From contig CAZRXG010000051.1 in NCBI GenBank assembly GCA_964603985.1, forward strand, positions 1-23,377: 23,377 nucleotides of DNA, in the 5' to 3' direction. Below, in pieces: positions 6,776-15,114 of this stretch. Within the stretch, counting starts at the first letter, position 1. Every line of letters begins with the position of its first letter. Source of the DNA: CAZRXG01 sp964603985. Lineage in GTDB: Bacteria; Chloroflexota; Anaerolineae; Aggregatilineales; UBA3940. The notes beneath the pieces were generated by a model. The model was not told the origin of the DNA and did no database searches. It was given only the letters and a program-made list of their open reading frames with translations. The position numbers and the translations under genes are program-made.

Positions 6776-8155
6776 ATGTCCGACCCACTCAGTGATAAAA
6801 ACGTCGTCGTCCTCGGCCTGGCACGGCAGGGCACCGCACTGGCCCGGTGGCTGTGCGCCGTCGGCGCGAAGGTGACGATCAGCGACCTGCGCGGCGCCGA
6901 CCAACTGGCCGACCGGATGGCGGAGCTAGAGGACCTGCCGGTCACCTACGTGCTGGGCGAGCACCCGCCCTCCCTGCTCGACGGAGCCGACCTGCTGTGC
7001 CTCTCCGGCGGCGTGCCCATCGACGCGCCCATCGTCCGGGAGGCGGTGAAGCGCGGCATCCGGCTCAGCAACGACGCCCAGATCTTCGTCGAGCGCTGCC
7101 CGTGCGACCTGATCGGCATCACCGGCTCGGCGGGCAAGACGACCACCACCGTGCTGGTCGGGGCGATGTGCGAGGCGGCGGGGATGCTGCCCTGGGTCGG
7201 GGGGAACATCGGCAACCCGCTGATCGACGACCTGGCCTACATCCGCCCCGACGACATCGTGGTGATGGAGCTGTCGAGCTTCCAGCTTGAATTGATGACC
7301 AGCAGCCCGCACGTCGCGGCGGTGCTCAACATCACGCCCAACCACCTCGACCGCCACGAGACGATGGAGGCTTACATCGCGGCCAAGGCCCGCATCCTCG
7401 AAAGCCAGATCGTCGGCGATACGGCTGTGCTGGGTTACGATGACCCCCACGCCGCCGCGCTGGCCGACCGGGTGGAGGTGGAACTGGCGACCTTCAGCGG
7501 GCGCGTGCCGGTCGACGTGGGCGCGTGGCTGGTGGGTGACAGGTTGGTCTGCCGCCCGCACTTCCACCTGCCGATGGAGCCGGTGTGCACCGTCGACGAG
7601 ATCAACCTGCGCGGCTACCACAACGTGCTGAACACGCTGGCGGCCTGCGCCATCGCCGGGGCCGCCGACGTGCCGGTCGAGGCGATGTGCGAGGCCATCC
7701 TGAAGTTCAGGCCGGTCGAGCACCGCCTGGAGGTCGTGCGCGAGGTCGAGGGTGTGACCTACGTCAACGACTCGATTGCCACCGCGCCGGAGCGCGTCGT
7801 GGCGGCGCTGGAGGCTTACGCCGACCGGCCACTGGTGCTGCTGCTGGGCGGGCGCGACAAGAAGCTCCCCTGGGAGGACATGCTGCAACTGGCGCTGCGG
7901 CGCTGCCGGGCGATCATCACCTTTGGCGAGGCGGGCATGATGATCGCCGAGAAGGCGGCCCAACTGCGCGTGTTTCGGGGCGGAACCACGCTGATTGAGC
8001 AGGTTGACCGGCTGGCGGAGGCGGTCGAGATGGCCTCGGCGCTGGCCCGCCCCGGCGACGGTGTGCTGCTCGCGCCGGGCTGCACCAGCTTTGACGCGTA
8101 TGAGGACTTTGAGGCGCGCGGGCGGCACTTCAGGGAGCTGGTGAGCAGGTTGTAG
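6776..8155 (+). CDS. murD: UDP-N-acetylmuramoyl-L-alanine--D-glutamate ligase
   Basis: Cytoplasmic Mur ligase that adds D-Glu to UDP-MurNAc-L-Ala using ATP during peptidoglycan precursor synthesis. The 459 residues match the usual MurD size. The N-terminal Rossmann-like domain (VVVLGLARQGTALARWL) is typical of MurD. The ATP loop is GSAGKTTTT at residues 117-125, with Ala where many family members have Asn. Other conserved parts are MELSSFQLE, NITPNHLDRH, FRPVEHRLE, VNDSIATAPE and LLLGGRDK. The frame is open 60 codons further upstream, but the Met at 6776 opens directly on the Rossmann motif and has AGGAA upstream. It is the first gene of the cell-wall cluster, transcribed with ftsW and murG. 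Confidence 0.95.
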   Translation: MSDPLSDKNVVVLGLARQGTALARWLCAVGAKVTISDLRGADQLADRMAELEDLPVTYVLGEHPPSLLDGADLLCLSGGVPIDAPIVREAVKRGIRLSNDAQIFVERCPCDLIGITGSAGKTTTTVLVGAMCEAAGMLPWVGGNIGNPLIDDLAYIRPDDIVVMELSSFQLELMTSSPHVAAVLNITPNHLDRHETMEAYIAAKARILESQIVGDTAVLGYDDPHAAALADRVEVELATFSGRVPVDVGAWLVGDRLVCRPHFHLPMEPVCTVDEINLRGYHNVLNTLAACAIAGAADVPVEAMCEAILKFRPVEHRLEVVREVEGVTYVNDSIATAPERVVAALEAYADRPLVLLLGGRDKKLPWEDMLQLALRRCRAIITFGEAGMMIAEKAAQLRVFRGGTTLIEQVDRLAEAVEMASALARPGDGVLLAPGCTSFDAYEDFEARGRHFRELVSRL

Positions 8156-8273
8156 GGTTAGCGGGCTGCCGGGGCGTGTTCGAAGGTTGGTGGGATTGGG
8201 GCGAATACGCAGGTTCGCCTCTACAGGCAAATCAGAACGCACCCGGCACCAGACACAGGATATTCCTATCACA

Positions 8274-9614
8274 ATGAAATCCCTTCCCCGCATCATCCTG
8301 GGCACCCTGAGCCTGGCCTGCCTGGCTGCCGGGGGCTTCATGCTGGCGCATCGCTCTGGCTTTGGCTGCGGCCCGCTGATCCTGGGGCGCTACTCGCTGC
8401 CGGTGCTGATCGTGCTGGTCGGGCTGCTGGTGGCGGGTGGAGTAGGGATGGTGGCGACGCTGGCGCTCAGTCGGGAGCGGGTCGCCGCCATCGTCAGCCG
8501 TCTGGTGCTGCTGGGCTTTGGGGTCGTGCTGGCGCTGGTGGCGGTTGAAGGGGTGGTGCGCATCACCCAGGCCGAGGAGCGGCCCACCGTCGAGAAGCTG
8601 CGTATCACCAGTCACGAGGTGATCGGCTCGTGGCGTCCGGCCAATGCCACGCTTGAGTGGGACGGGCAGACGTTCGAGACCGACGGGAACGGCGTGATCG
8701 TCCGCACGCCAGAAGGCAACACGCCTCCGCCCAGCGCGCGCCGGGTGATGATGGTCGGCGACTCGTACCTGGAGGGCGTGCAGGTCGCGCCGGACGAGAA
8801 CATGAGTGTGCTGCTCGGTCGCTATCTGGGCGAGAGGGGGCGGGAGACGTATCACGTGCTCAACCTGGGGATGAGCGGCTTCGGGCCGCTGCGCTACCTG
8901 CTGGTTTACCGCACGTTCGCCCCGGCCTACCGGCCCGACATCGTGATCGCGGCCCTTTACGTCGAGAATGACTTCGCCGACGACGCCCGCCTGTACCATC
9001 AGGGGCGCATCGTCACGGACAAGGCGGGGGAGATCGTCGGGCTGCGCCCGGAGGTCGACCTGGAGCGGATGGAAGTGTGGCACGCGCGCAAGGGCACCCT
9101 CCACCTGGAGAGCGGAAAAAGGCTCCACCTGTGGCCGCCGCGTCTGATCGACTTCGCGCGGCAGAAGATCGTCACGCCGATCTGCGTGCTGCTGAACGCG
9201 CGGTCGCAGAGTGCGGGCGTGGCGACCGTCCCGGAGTACCTCCAGCACACCGACTCGGCGATCTACGGCCCGCTCGCGCCGGAGGACGTGGAGAACGTCG
9301 AGCGGACGTTGAGCTACCTCGAAGCGCTGCACCGCGAGGCCACCGACGCCGGGGCCGAGGTATACTTCGTGATCATCCCGGAGATGCACCAGGTCGATGG
9401 CGGCGTGATCGCCTACCAGCCCTCGACCCAGCCGCAGGAGATCCTGCTAACGTTCTGCGCGGAGGAGGGGATCAGGTGTCTTGACTTGCTCCCCATCTTC
9501 GAGGAACATAAGGATGAGACGCTGTACTTCCCGGCGGAGGGACACTTCACGCAGCGCGGGCACGAGCTGGCCGCACAGGCAATTGCGGCGTTTATCATGA
9601 AGGACGAGAATTAA
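8274..9614 (+). CDS. Membrane-anchored SGNH/GDSL-type hydrolase
   Basis: About 446 residues. Three hydrophobic helices occupy the first about 115 residues, followed by an SGNH hydrolase domain. The nucleophile motif is VGDSYLEG (Ser about residue 164), block III is visible as LYVENDF with the expected Asn, and the C-terminal His block is EGHFTQRGH (His 424 and 430). SGNH enzymes include acyl-esterases and O-acetyl transferases that decorate cell-wall glycans. The position between murD and the ligase-like gene suggests peptidoglycan or envelope O-acyl chemistry, but this is inference. The frame is open further upstream to 8187; the Met at 8274 directly precedes the first helix, with only a weak AGGA upstream. 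Confidence 0.82.
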   Translation: MKSLPRIILGTLSLACLAAGGFMLAHRSGFGCGPLILGRYSLPVLIVLVGLLVAGGVGMVATLALSRERVAAIVSRLVLLGFGVVLALVAVEGVVRITQAEERPTVEKLRITSHEVIGSWRPANATLEWDGQTFETDGNGVIVRTPEGNTPPPSARRVMMVGDSYLEGVQVAPDENMSVLLGRYLGERGRETYHVLNLGMSGFGPLRYLLVYRTFAPAYRPDIVIAALYVENDFADDARLYHQGRIVTDKAGEIVGLRPEVDLERMEVWHARKGTLHLESGKRLHLWPPRLIDFARQKIVTPICVLLNARSQSAGVATVPEYLQHTDSAIYGPLAPEDVENVERTLSYLEALHREATDAGAEVYFVIIPEMHQVDGGVIAYQPSTQPQEILLTFCAEEGIRCLDLLPIFEEHKDETLYFPAEGHFTQRGHELAAQAIAAFIMKDEN

Positions 9615-9699
9615 CAAACGATCCTCACCCCCATCCGCACCGGTCACGCCGGGATGGCCGTGGAGCCATCTCGCATAGTTGTAACACGAGGGAGAGGCG

Positions 9700-10818
9700 A
9701 TGAAGATAGCCGTGCTGGCAAATCTAAAAGAGAACGCGCCGACCTGGGAAGGCATGTCGCCCGACCAGTGGGACGATCTGGACAGCCCGAAGACAATCAA
9801 GAGCATCATCAAAGCACTGGAGAGCGGCGGTCACCAGGCAGCGTTCTTCGAAGCCAGCATCCTGCCGCCGCACGACCTGATCGCGCGTTTGTGCGACTAC
9901 CAACCCGACCTGTGCTTCAACATCGCCGAGGGACACTTCGGCGATGGCCGCGAGGCACACATCCCATCCATCCTCGAAATGCTGTGTCTTCCCTACACCG
10001 GCAGCAAGGTGCTGACCCTAGCGCTGGCGCTGGACAAGCCCTTGACCAAGCGCGTGCTGGCTTATCACGAGCTGCCCACGCCGGAGTTCCAGGTCTTCGG
10101 GAACGCGGACGACCCGGTCGACGAGGACCTGGTCGATGAGCGGGACGAGCTGCGCTTCCCGATGTTCGTCAAGCCCAGCCGCGAGGGGACGGGCATGGGC
10201 GTCAGCGCCGAAAGCGTGGTGCACACCGTCGCGCAGCTACGTGAGCGGGTGGGCGAGCAACTGAAGCGCTACAACCAGTCGATCCTGTGCGAGCGGTACA
10301 TCAAGGGGCGCGAGATCACGGTCGGCATCGTGGGCAATCTAAAGCCCACCGACGCGCGCCGGTTGAACGACCGAACTGCGCCCAACGTCCTGCCCGACGA
10401 GCTGACCTTCTTCCCGCCGCTGGAGGTCAACCTGGGCGCATATGACGAATCCGAGGCCATGCTGTACACCAACCGCATCAAGGTGGAGCTGGCCGAGGAT
10501 TTTCACTACCTGTGCCCCGCGCCGCTGGAGCCGGACGTGGAGCATGAACTGTACCGGCTGGCGGCGGCGGTCTTTCGCGTCACGGGCTGTTACGACGTTG
10601 CCCGCGTCGATTTCCGGCTGGCGGAGGAAGAGGACAACCGGCCCTACATCCTGGAGATCAACCCGCTGCCGGGCCTGAATCCCGGTTACAGTGACCTGTG
10701 CGTCGAAGCGCAGGCCGCCGGGTGGACTTACGAGCAGTTGATCAACACCATCGTCGACCTGGCGCTGGAGCGCGCCGCCGGGGAGCCGGAGCCGGTGGCA
10801 GGTCGAGACGACACCTGA
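9700..10818 (+). CDS. D-alanine--D-alanine ligase-like ATP-grasp enzyme
   Basis: Cytoplasmic ATP-grasp ligase of 372 residues. It has the Ddl pattern: an N-terminal domain with FNIAEGHFGDGREAHIPS, the ATP-binding KPSREGTGMGVS at residues 158-169, a late metal/substrate region ARVDFR, and EINPLPGLNPG at 319-329, matching the EIN-LPG motif of D-Ala-D-Ala ligases. It differs from textbook Ddl in the N-terminal substrate loop (GHFGDGRE in place of HG..GEDG) and carries an insertion in the central domain. A strong GGGAGAGG lies before the ATG. Its place between murD and ftsW favours synthesis of the D-Ala-D-Ala (or a variant) dipeptide for lipid II. Another dipeptide or amino-acid ligase activity is possible. 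Confidence 0.8.
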   Translation: MKIAVLANLKENAPTWEGMSPDQWDDLDSPKTIKSIIKALESGGHQAAFFEASILPPHDLIARLCDYQPDLCFNIAEGHFGDGREAHIPSILEMLCLPYTGSKVLTLALALDKPLTKRVLAYHELPTPEFQVFGNADDPVDEDLVDERDELRFPMFVKPSREGTGMGVSAESVVHTVAQLRERVGEQLKRYNQSILCERYIKGREITVGIVGNLKPTDARRLNDRTAPNVLPDELTFFPPLEVNLGAYDESEAMLYTNRIKVELAEDFHYLCPAPLEPDVEHELYRLAAAVFRVTGCYDVARVDFRLAEEEDNRPYILEINPLPGLNPGYSDLCVEAQAAGWTYEQLINTIVDLALERAAGEPEPVAGRDDT

Positions 10819-10837
10819 AAGGTGGGTGATCTCACTC

Positions 10838-10917
10838 ACCCTCACCCCGTCCCGGCGCGGTCTTTGACCGGCCTCGACTCGCTGGCAGACCGAGCGTAGC
10901 GAGGTCGGGGTGAGGGT
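10838..10917. repeat. 80-bp intergenic element with 12-bp terminal inverted repeats
   Basis: ACCCTCACCCCG at the left end is exactly complementary to CGGGGTGAGGGT at the right end, with further partial pairing inside (CGACTCGCT against AGCGTAGCGAGG). It fills most of the spacer between the ligase-like gene and ftsW. It looks like a small non-autonomous repeat of the kind scattered in intergenic DNA; it has no second full copy here. An in-frame GTG that would extend ftsW upstream lies within it and is therefore unlikely to be the true start. Confidence 0.6.
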
Positions 10918-10948
10918 AATAGAAGCGATGGATGCAGGAGCAACCATC

Positions 10949-12235
10949 ATGACCACCACAACCCAACCCGCCGCCCGGCAGGGCGAAGACCTCGCCCCGC
11001 CCCCCCCAACCACGCTGGACTTCGACATTTACCTGGTGCTGGCGGTGTTCGCGCTGCTGGCCTTCGGCCTGCTGATGGTCTACAGCACCACCTTCGACTG
11101 GAGCTACCTGGATTTCGGCTCGCCGCTGCGCATCTTCCTCAAGCAGGTGCGCTCGGTGGTGATCGGGCTGGGGGGGCTGGTCGTCGCCTGGCGGATGGAC
11201 TACCGCATCCTGCGCGACCGGCGCGTGGCGATGGCGATCATGCTGGTGGCGATTATCGCGTTGGCGACGCTGCTGATCCTCAGCCGCAACAGCGGCGGGC
11301 CGCAGCGCGCCTTCTTCCAGGGGTCGTACCAGCCGGGCGAGGCGGCCAAGCTGGCGGTGATCATCTACTTTGCGGCCTGGCTGGCCTCGAAGGGCGACAA
11401 GCTGCGCCACTTCGGGACGGGGCTGATCCCCTTCTCGCTGCTGGTCGGGCTGGTGGGCGGGCTGATCGTGCTGCAACCCGACCTGAGCACGGCGGCCATC
11501 ATCGTGCTGACGGCCTGGACGATGTTCTTCCTGGCGGGCACCAACATCTTCCAGATCATCCTGGCCGGGGCCGGGGCGGGCTTCGTGGGCTGGACGCTCA
11601 GCACGCAGTTTGCCTACGCCCGTGACCGGCTGGTCGCACACGTCGCGGCCATGCAGGACCTGACCAAGGCAAGCTGGCACGTCCAGCAGGCGATCATCGC
11701 CTTCACCGCGCCGGGCAACCGGATCGGGGGATCATTCAGCCCGAACTGGTTCGGCATCGGACTGGGGCAGAGCCGCCAGAAGTTCGGCTTCCTGCCCGCC
11801 GCCCACACCGACAGCATCTTCGCCATCATCGGGGAGGAGCTGGGGCTGTTCGGCTGCTTCGTGGTGATCGCGCTGTACGGGCTGTTCGTGTGGCGCGGCT
11901 TCAAGATCGCGCGGGAGGCCCCCGAGCGCTTCGGCGCGCTGCTGTCGTCCGGGGTCACGGCGTGGATCGCCTACGAGGCGCTGCTCAACATCGCGGTGGT
12001 GACGGCGGTGGTGCCCTTCACCGGCGTAACGCTGCCCTTCATCAGCTACGGCGGGTCGAGCATGGTGGTCGCACTGACCGGCGTCGGGCTGCTGATGAAC
12101 GTCTCGCGGCGGCAGCGAATGGTATCGCTGGAGCGGGGCGAAACCCGTCCCGATTACGAGCTGGCGCTGCGCGGCGACACCACGCAGACCGGGCGGCGGC
12201 AGCGAGTCGAGCGCGTGGGGCGGCGGCGGGAGTAG
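10949..12235 (+). CDS. ftsW: SEDS-family peptidoglycan glycosyltransferase FtsW
   Basis: Polytopic inner-membrane protein of 428 residues of the FtsW/RodA/SpoVE (SEDS) family, which polymerises lipid II glycan strands together with a class B penicillin-binding protein. Visible family signatures are LLMVYSTT near the N-terminus, LIVLQPDLSTA, HTDSIFAIIGEELGLFG and PFTGVTLPFISYGGSSM, with about ten hydrophobic helices. The region before HTDSIF holds an Asp in MQDLTKASWHVQQ, which matches in position the catalytic-type Asp of SEDS proteins. The start at 10949 has GCAGGAG eight bases upstream; earlier in-frame starts lie in the repeat. FtsW rather than RodA is favoured by its position directly before murG. 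Confidence 0.92.
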   Translation: MTTTTQPAARQGEDLAPPPPTTLDFDIYLVLAVFALLAFGLLMVYSTTFDWSYLDFGSPLRIFLKQVRSVVIGLGGLVVAWRMDYRILRDRRVAMAIMLVAIIALATLLILSRNSGGPQRAFFQGSYQPGEAAKLAVIIYFAAWLASKGDKLRHFGTGLIPFSLLVGLVGGLIVLQPDLSTAAIIVLTAWTMFFLAGTNIFQIILAGAGAGFVGWTLSTQFAYARDRLVAHVAAMQDLTKASWHVQQAIIAFTAPGNRIGGSFSPNWFGIGLGQSRQKFGFLPAAHTDSIFAIIGEELGLFGCFVVIALYGLFVWRGFKIAREAPERFGALLSSGVTAWIAYEALLNIAVVTAVVPFTGVTLPFISYGGSSMVVALTGVGLLMNVSRRQRMVSLERGETRPDYELALRGDTTQTGRRQRVERVGRRRE

Positions 12236-12281
12236 CGGGGCGGACAAGTGGGAGCACCCGACGCTCGATGAACTTTAACTT

Positions 12282-12407
12282 TTTAATCCGGTCATCGTTT
12301 GCCCCCCACCCCCGTCCCCTCCCCCACATTCCGCGCCTGACGGCGCTGGGGGGAGGGGGCAGCCAAGAAGCCGGGCGAACTGGCATTTCCATCATGGCCG
12401 GATTAAA
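12282..12407. mobile_element. MITE-like 126-bp element with 14-bp terminal inverted repeats
   Basis: The ends TTTAATCCGGTCAT (12282-12295) and ATGGCCGGATTAAA (12394-12407) are complementary at 13 of 14 positions. Inside, CCCCTCCCCC pairs with GGGGGGAGGGG around a nested CGCGCC-TGAC-GGCGCT hairpin. There is no open reading frame of note. The left 66 bases recur at 23312-23377, again just downstream of a plus-strand stop codon. No clear target-site duplication is seen, so mobility is inferred from form and recurrence. Confidence 0.7.
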
Positions 12408-12472
12408 TTCTCAAGGTGCATAAGCCGACGTGCATGCCAGCGAGCAAGTCGAATGGAGCAACTGAACCTCTG

Positions 12473-13666
12473 ATGCGCATCATGATCTCAGGCGGCGGCA
12501 CGGGTGGGGGCGTGTACCCCGCGCTGACCGTCGTCGCAGCACTCAAAGTACAGCACCCCGGCGTCGAGGCTCTGTGGGTGGGCAGCACGGGCGGCCCGGA
12601 GCGCCCGCTCGTCGAGCGGGAGGGCCTGCCCTTCGAGGCGGTGCCCGGCGGGCCGCTGGCCGGTGTGGGGGCGCGGGCGCTGCTCAGCGCGGGACAGATC
12701 TCGGCGGGATTCGTGCGCGCGCTGGGCGTGGTGAGACGCTTCCGGCCTGATGTCCTGCTGATTACAGGCGGCTGGGTGACGATCCCGGCGGCGCTGGCCT
12801 GCCGCATGAGCGGCGTGCCGGTTGTGATCTACCTGCCGGACATCGAGCCGGGCGGGACGATCAAGGTGCTGGGACGCTTCGCGGCGCGCGTGGCCGTCAC
12901 GTCAGGCGACTCGGCAAAATATTTCCGCCCGGAGCAGGTGATCGAGACCGGCTACCCGGTCCGCCCGGCGCTGCTGGAGGCGGCGGGCTATGATCCGCTC
13001 GGCCAGCCTCGCGCCGGGTGGGACGAGTCAGGGGTGAGGGCGCAGGCCCGCGAGCGCTTCGGCCTGTTCGCCGACGTGCCGACGCTGCTGGTCTTCGGCG
13101 GGAGCCGGGGGGCGCGCAGCATCAACCGCGCGCTGGTGCCGCTGCTGCCCGATCTGGTGCTCGCACAGGGGGATTACCCCGGTTGCCAGATCGTCCACAT
13201 CAGTGGTACGCTTGACCAGGACCGGGTGCGCGAGCAGGCCGCCGCCCTTCCACCGGAGGTCGCCGCTCGCTACCAGGCGGTCGATTATCTGCATACCGAA
13301 GACATGGCGCTGGCCCTGGCCGCTGCCGATCTGGTTGTGGCGCGGGCCGGGGCGGGGACACTGGGTGAATTTCCCTTATTCGGTTTGCCTGCTATACTGG
13401 TACCGTATCCGCACGCGTGGCGCTACCAGAAGGTCAACGCCGATGTGATGGTCTCACGCGGGGCGGCAGTGCGCCTGAACGACGAGCGTCTCGGCGACGA
13501 CCTGGCCCCCACCGTGCGGCGTCTGCTGGCCGACACCACCGAGCGCGAACAGATGGCGGCGGCAATGAACAGGCTCAGGCGTCCCAACGCCGCAGCTCAC
13601 ATCGCGGCGGCGCTCGCAGCCGTGGCGCAGGAGAAGTCGAGTGCTCCGTCGGACAACCGAGGATAG
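12473..13666 (+). CDS. murG: UDP-GlcNAc--lipid I N-acetylglucosaminyltransferase MurG
   Basis: Peripheral membrane GT-B glycosyltransferase (GT28) that adds GlcNAc to lipid I to make lipid II. About 397 residues from the Met at 12473, which opens directly on the first Gly-rich loop MRIMISGGGTGGGVYPAL; a GGAG lies 14 bases upstream, so an earlier Met at 12434 cannot be excluded. Further family motifs are VLLITGGWVTIPAALA, VFGGSRGARSINRAL (the second Gly-rich loop), VVARAGAGTLGEF and LPAILVPYPHAWRYQKVNA, which contacts the UDP-sugar. The first loop reads GGTGGG where most MurG proteins have GGTGGH. It follows ftsW after the MITE-like element and is followed by the CvpA-like gene after seven bases. 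Confidence 0.95.
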   Translation: MRIMISGGGTGGGVYPALTVVAALKVQHPGVEALWVGSTGGPERPLVEREGLPFEAVPGGPLAGVGARALLSAGQISAGFVRALGVVRRFRPDVLLITGGWVTIPAALACRMSGVPVVIYLPDIEPGGTIKVLGRFAARVAVTSGDSAKYFRPEQVIETGYPVRPALLEAAGYDPLGQPRAGWDESGVRAQARERFGLFADVPTLLVFGGSRGARSINRALVPLLPDLVLAQGDYPGCQIVHISGTLDQDRVREQAAALPPEVAARYQAVDYLHTEDMALALAAADLVVARAGAGTLGEFPLFGLPAILVPYPHAWRYQKVNADVMVSRGAAVRLNDERLGDDLAPTVRRLLADTTEREQMAAAMNRLRRPNAAAHIAAALAAVAQEKSSAPSDNRG

Positions 13667-13673
13667 ATAACGC

Positions 13674-14246
13674 GTGATCGAACTGTCAGCCGTATTCTGG
13701 TTCTCCGTGTTGCTGTTTGGCGTGATCGGCCTGATGCGCGGCTGGGTGCGCGAGATCCAGGCCACCGCCGCCACCGTGCTGGCGATGTTCATCATCGAGC
13801 AATTCAGCCCCTGGGTGTGGAGGGTGCTGGTCGACCGCACGCCCGCCGAGATGATCGCCACCGACCCGATGGGCACGCTGCGCCGCCTGGTGATGCTCAA
13901 ATCGGCCATCCTGCTGATCGTCGTCTTCTTCGGCTACCAGGGGCCGATCCTGGTGCAGTTCGCCACGTCGGGCCGCGCCAAGTCCAACCGCCCGCGCGAG
14001 ACGATACAGGAGGGCATCCTGGGGTTGGCCGCCGGGCTGATCAACGGCTACCTGATCATCGGCGCACTGTGGTGGTACGTGCACGTCGGGCAGTACCCCT
14101 TTGACTGGATCATCAGCCCACTCAACTTCCCCGACTCGCCCAGCGCGGCCATGCTCTCCGCGCTGCCGCTGCGATTCCTAGGCAGCCCCTGGCTGGAGGT
14201 GCTGGTGGTCGTCTTCTTCCTGATCGTGATCATCGTGATCCTGTGA
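13674..14246 (+). CDS. CvpA-like multi-pass membrane protein
   Basis: 190 residues, starting with GTG only seven bases after the murG stop, with GGAT in the overlap region as a modest binding site; it is clearly cotranscribed with murG. Hydrophobic helices are at about residues 1-21, 27-45, 73-92 and 113-135, plus a strongly hydrophobic helix that forms the last about 18 residues. The N-terminal GLMRGWVREIQA resembles the GxxRGxxxE pattern of CvpA/colicin V production-family proteins, a broad family of small membrane proteins of unclear biochemical role. The link to cell-wall synthesis is by position only. A protein ending directly in a membrane helix is slightly unusual. Confidence 0.65.
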   Translation: MIELSAVFWFSVLLFGVIGLMRGWVREIQATAATVLAMFIIEQFSPWVWRVLVDRTPAEMIATDPMGTLRRLVMLKSAILLIVVFFGYQGPILVQFATSGRAKSNRPRETIQEGILGLAAGLINGYLIIGALWWYVHVGQYPFDWIISPLNFPDSPSAAMLSALPLRFLGSPWLEVLVVVFFLIVIIVIL

Positions 14247-14292
14247 GCGGCGGCCAGCTTACCGCGCTCAATGCTTCCCGGACTCACCGTAC

Positions 14293-15114
14293 ATGACCCC
14301 TCCAACTTACTGGCAAGAGGCCCAGGCGACCCTGCTGAGCACGCTCGTCGCAAAGACGCGCCTGGGGCTGGTCACGGACATTGACGGCACGATCAGCCCC
14401 ATCGTGCCCGACCCCCCTTCGGCGCGGGTCACGCCGCGCAATAAGGAACTGCTGGCGGCGCTGCGGGAACACCTCACGCTGGTGGCCGTGATCTCTGGGC
14501 GGGCCGCCGAAGACATCCATGCGCGGGTCGGCCTGCCGGGCCTGGTTTACGTTGGCAATCACGGCCTGGAACACTGGATAGAGGGGCGGGTCGAGGTCAT
14601 GCCGGAGGCGCAGGCGTACCGCCCGGCGATTGAAGCCGCGCTCGCCGCGCTGGCCGCACGTCCCACGCCGGGTATGCTGATCGAGGACAAAGGGGTGACG
14701 ATCTCGGTTCACTTCCGGCAGGTGGAGGACAAAGACGCTTTCATGTCGGAGTATCGGCCCCTCGTGGAGGGCATCGCAGCCGGGCAGAGCTTGAAGTTCT
14801 TCCGGGGGCGCATGGTCTTCGAGCTACGCCCGCCGATCCAGGTGAACAAAGGCAGCGCCCTGCGGCGGCTGGTCGGGGAATACGCGCTTGAGGCAGCGAT
14901 GTACCTGGGCGACGACATGACGGACGTTGATGCCTTCCGGGCGGCACGCCAGCTACGGCAGGAGGGAACCTGCTACGCGCTGGCCGTCGGCGTCGAGTCG
15001 GAGGGCGTGCCGGATGCGGTGCGTCACGCCTCGGACCTGCTGGTGTCCGGCGTATCCGGCACCGAGGCCTTGCTGGCCTGGCTGTTGAGGGCGCGCAGCG
15101 CGTCATCCACCTGA
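14293..15114 (+). CDS. otsB: Trehalose-6-phosphate phosphatase
   Basis: Cytoplasmic HAD-superfamily phosphatase of 273 residues that removes phosphate from trehalose 6-phosphate. Motif I is DIDGT with the nucleophile Asp 29 and acid/base Asp 31. Motif II is VISGRA, motif III a Lys in NKGSALRRL, and motif IV LGDDMTDVDAF. GNHGLEHW, which forms part of the sugar pocket in this family, is present. It lies 46 bases after the CvpA-like gene in the same direction, with no good ribosome binding site. Its 3' end overlaps the 3' end of the opposing synthase gene by 91 bases. Confidence 0.93.
   Translation: MTPPTYWQEAQATLLSTLVAKTRLGLVTDIDGTISPIVPDPPSARVTPRNKELLAALREHLTLVAVISGRAAEDIHARVGLPGLVYVGNHGLEHWIEGRVEVMPEAQAYRPAIEAALAALAARPTPGMLIEDKGVTISVHFRQVEDKDAFMSEYRPLVEGIAAGQSLKFFRGRMVFELRPPIQVNKGSALRRLVGEYALEAAMYLGDDMTDVDAFRAARQLRQEGTCYALAVGVESEGVPDAVRHASDLLVSGVSGTEALLAWLLRARSASST

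Noticed and set aside
6926..8341. 471-codon minus-strand frame opposite murD and similar long antisense frames opposite the SGNH, ftsW, otsA and ccmF genes
   Set aside because: Low-complexity Arg/His/Gln-rich translations typical of antisense reading of high-GC genes; the sense strands encode clear families.
10910..10948. Upstream GTG (10910) and ATG (10928) starts for ftsW
   Set aside because: The GTG lies inside the inverted-repeat element and the ATG lacks a binding site, while the ATG at 10949 has GCAGGAG at good distance.
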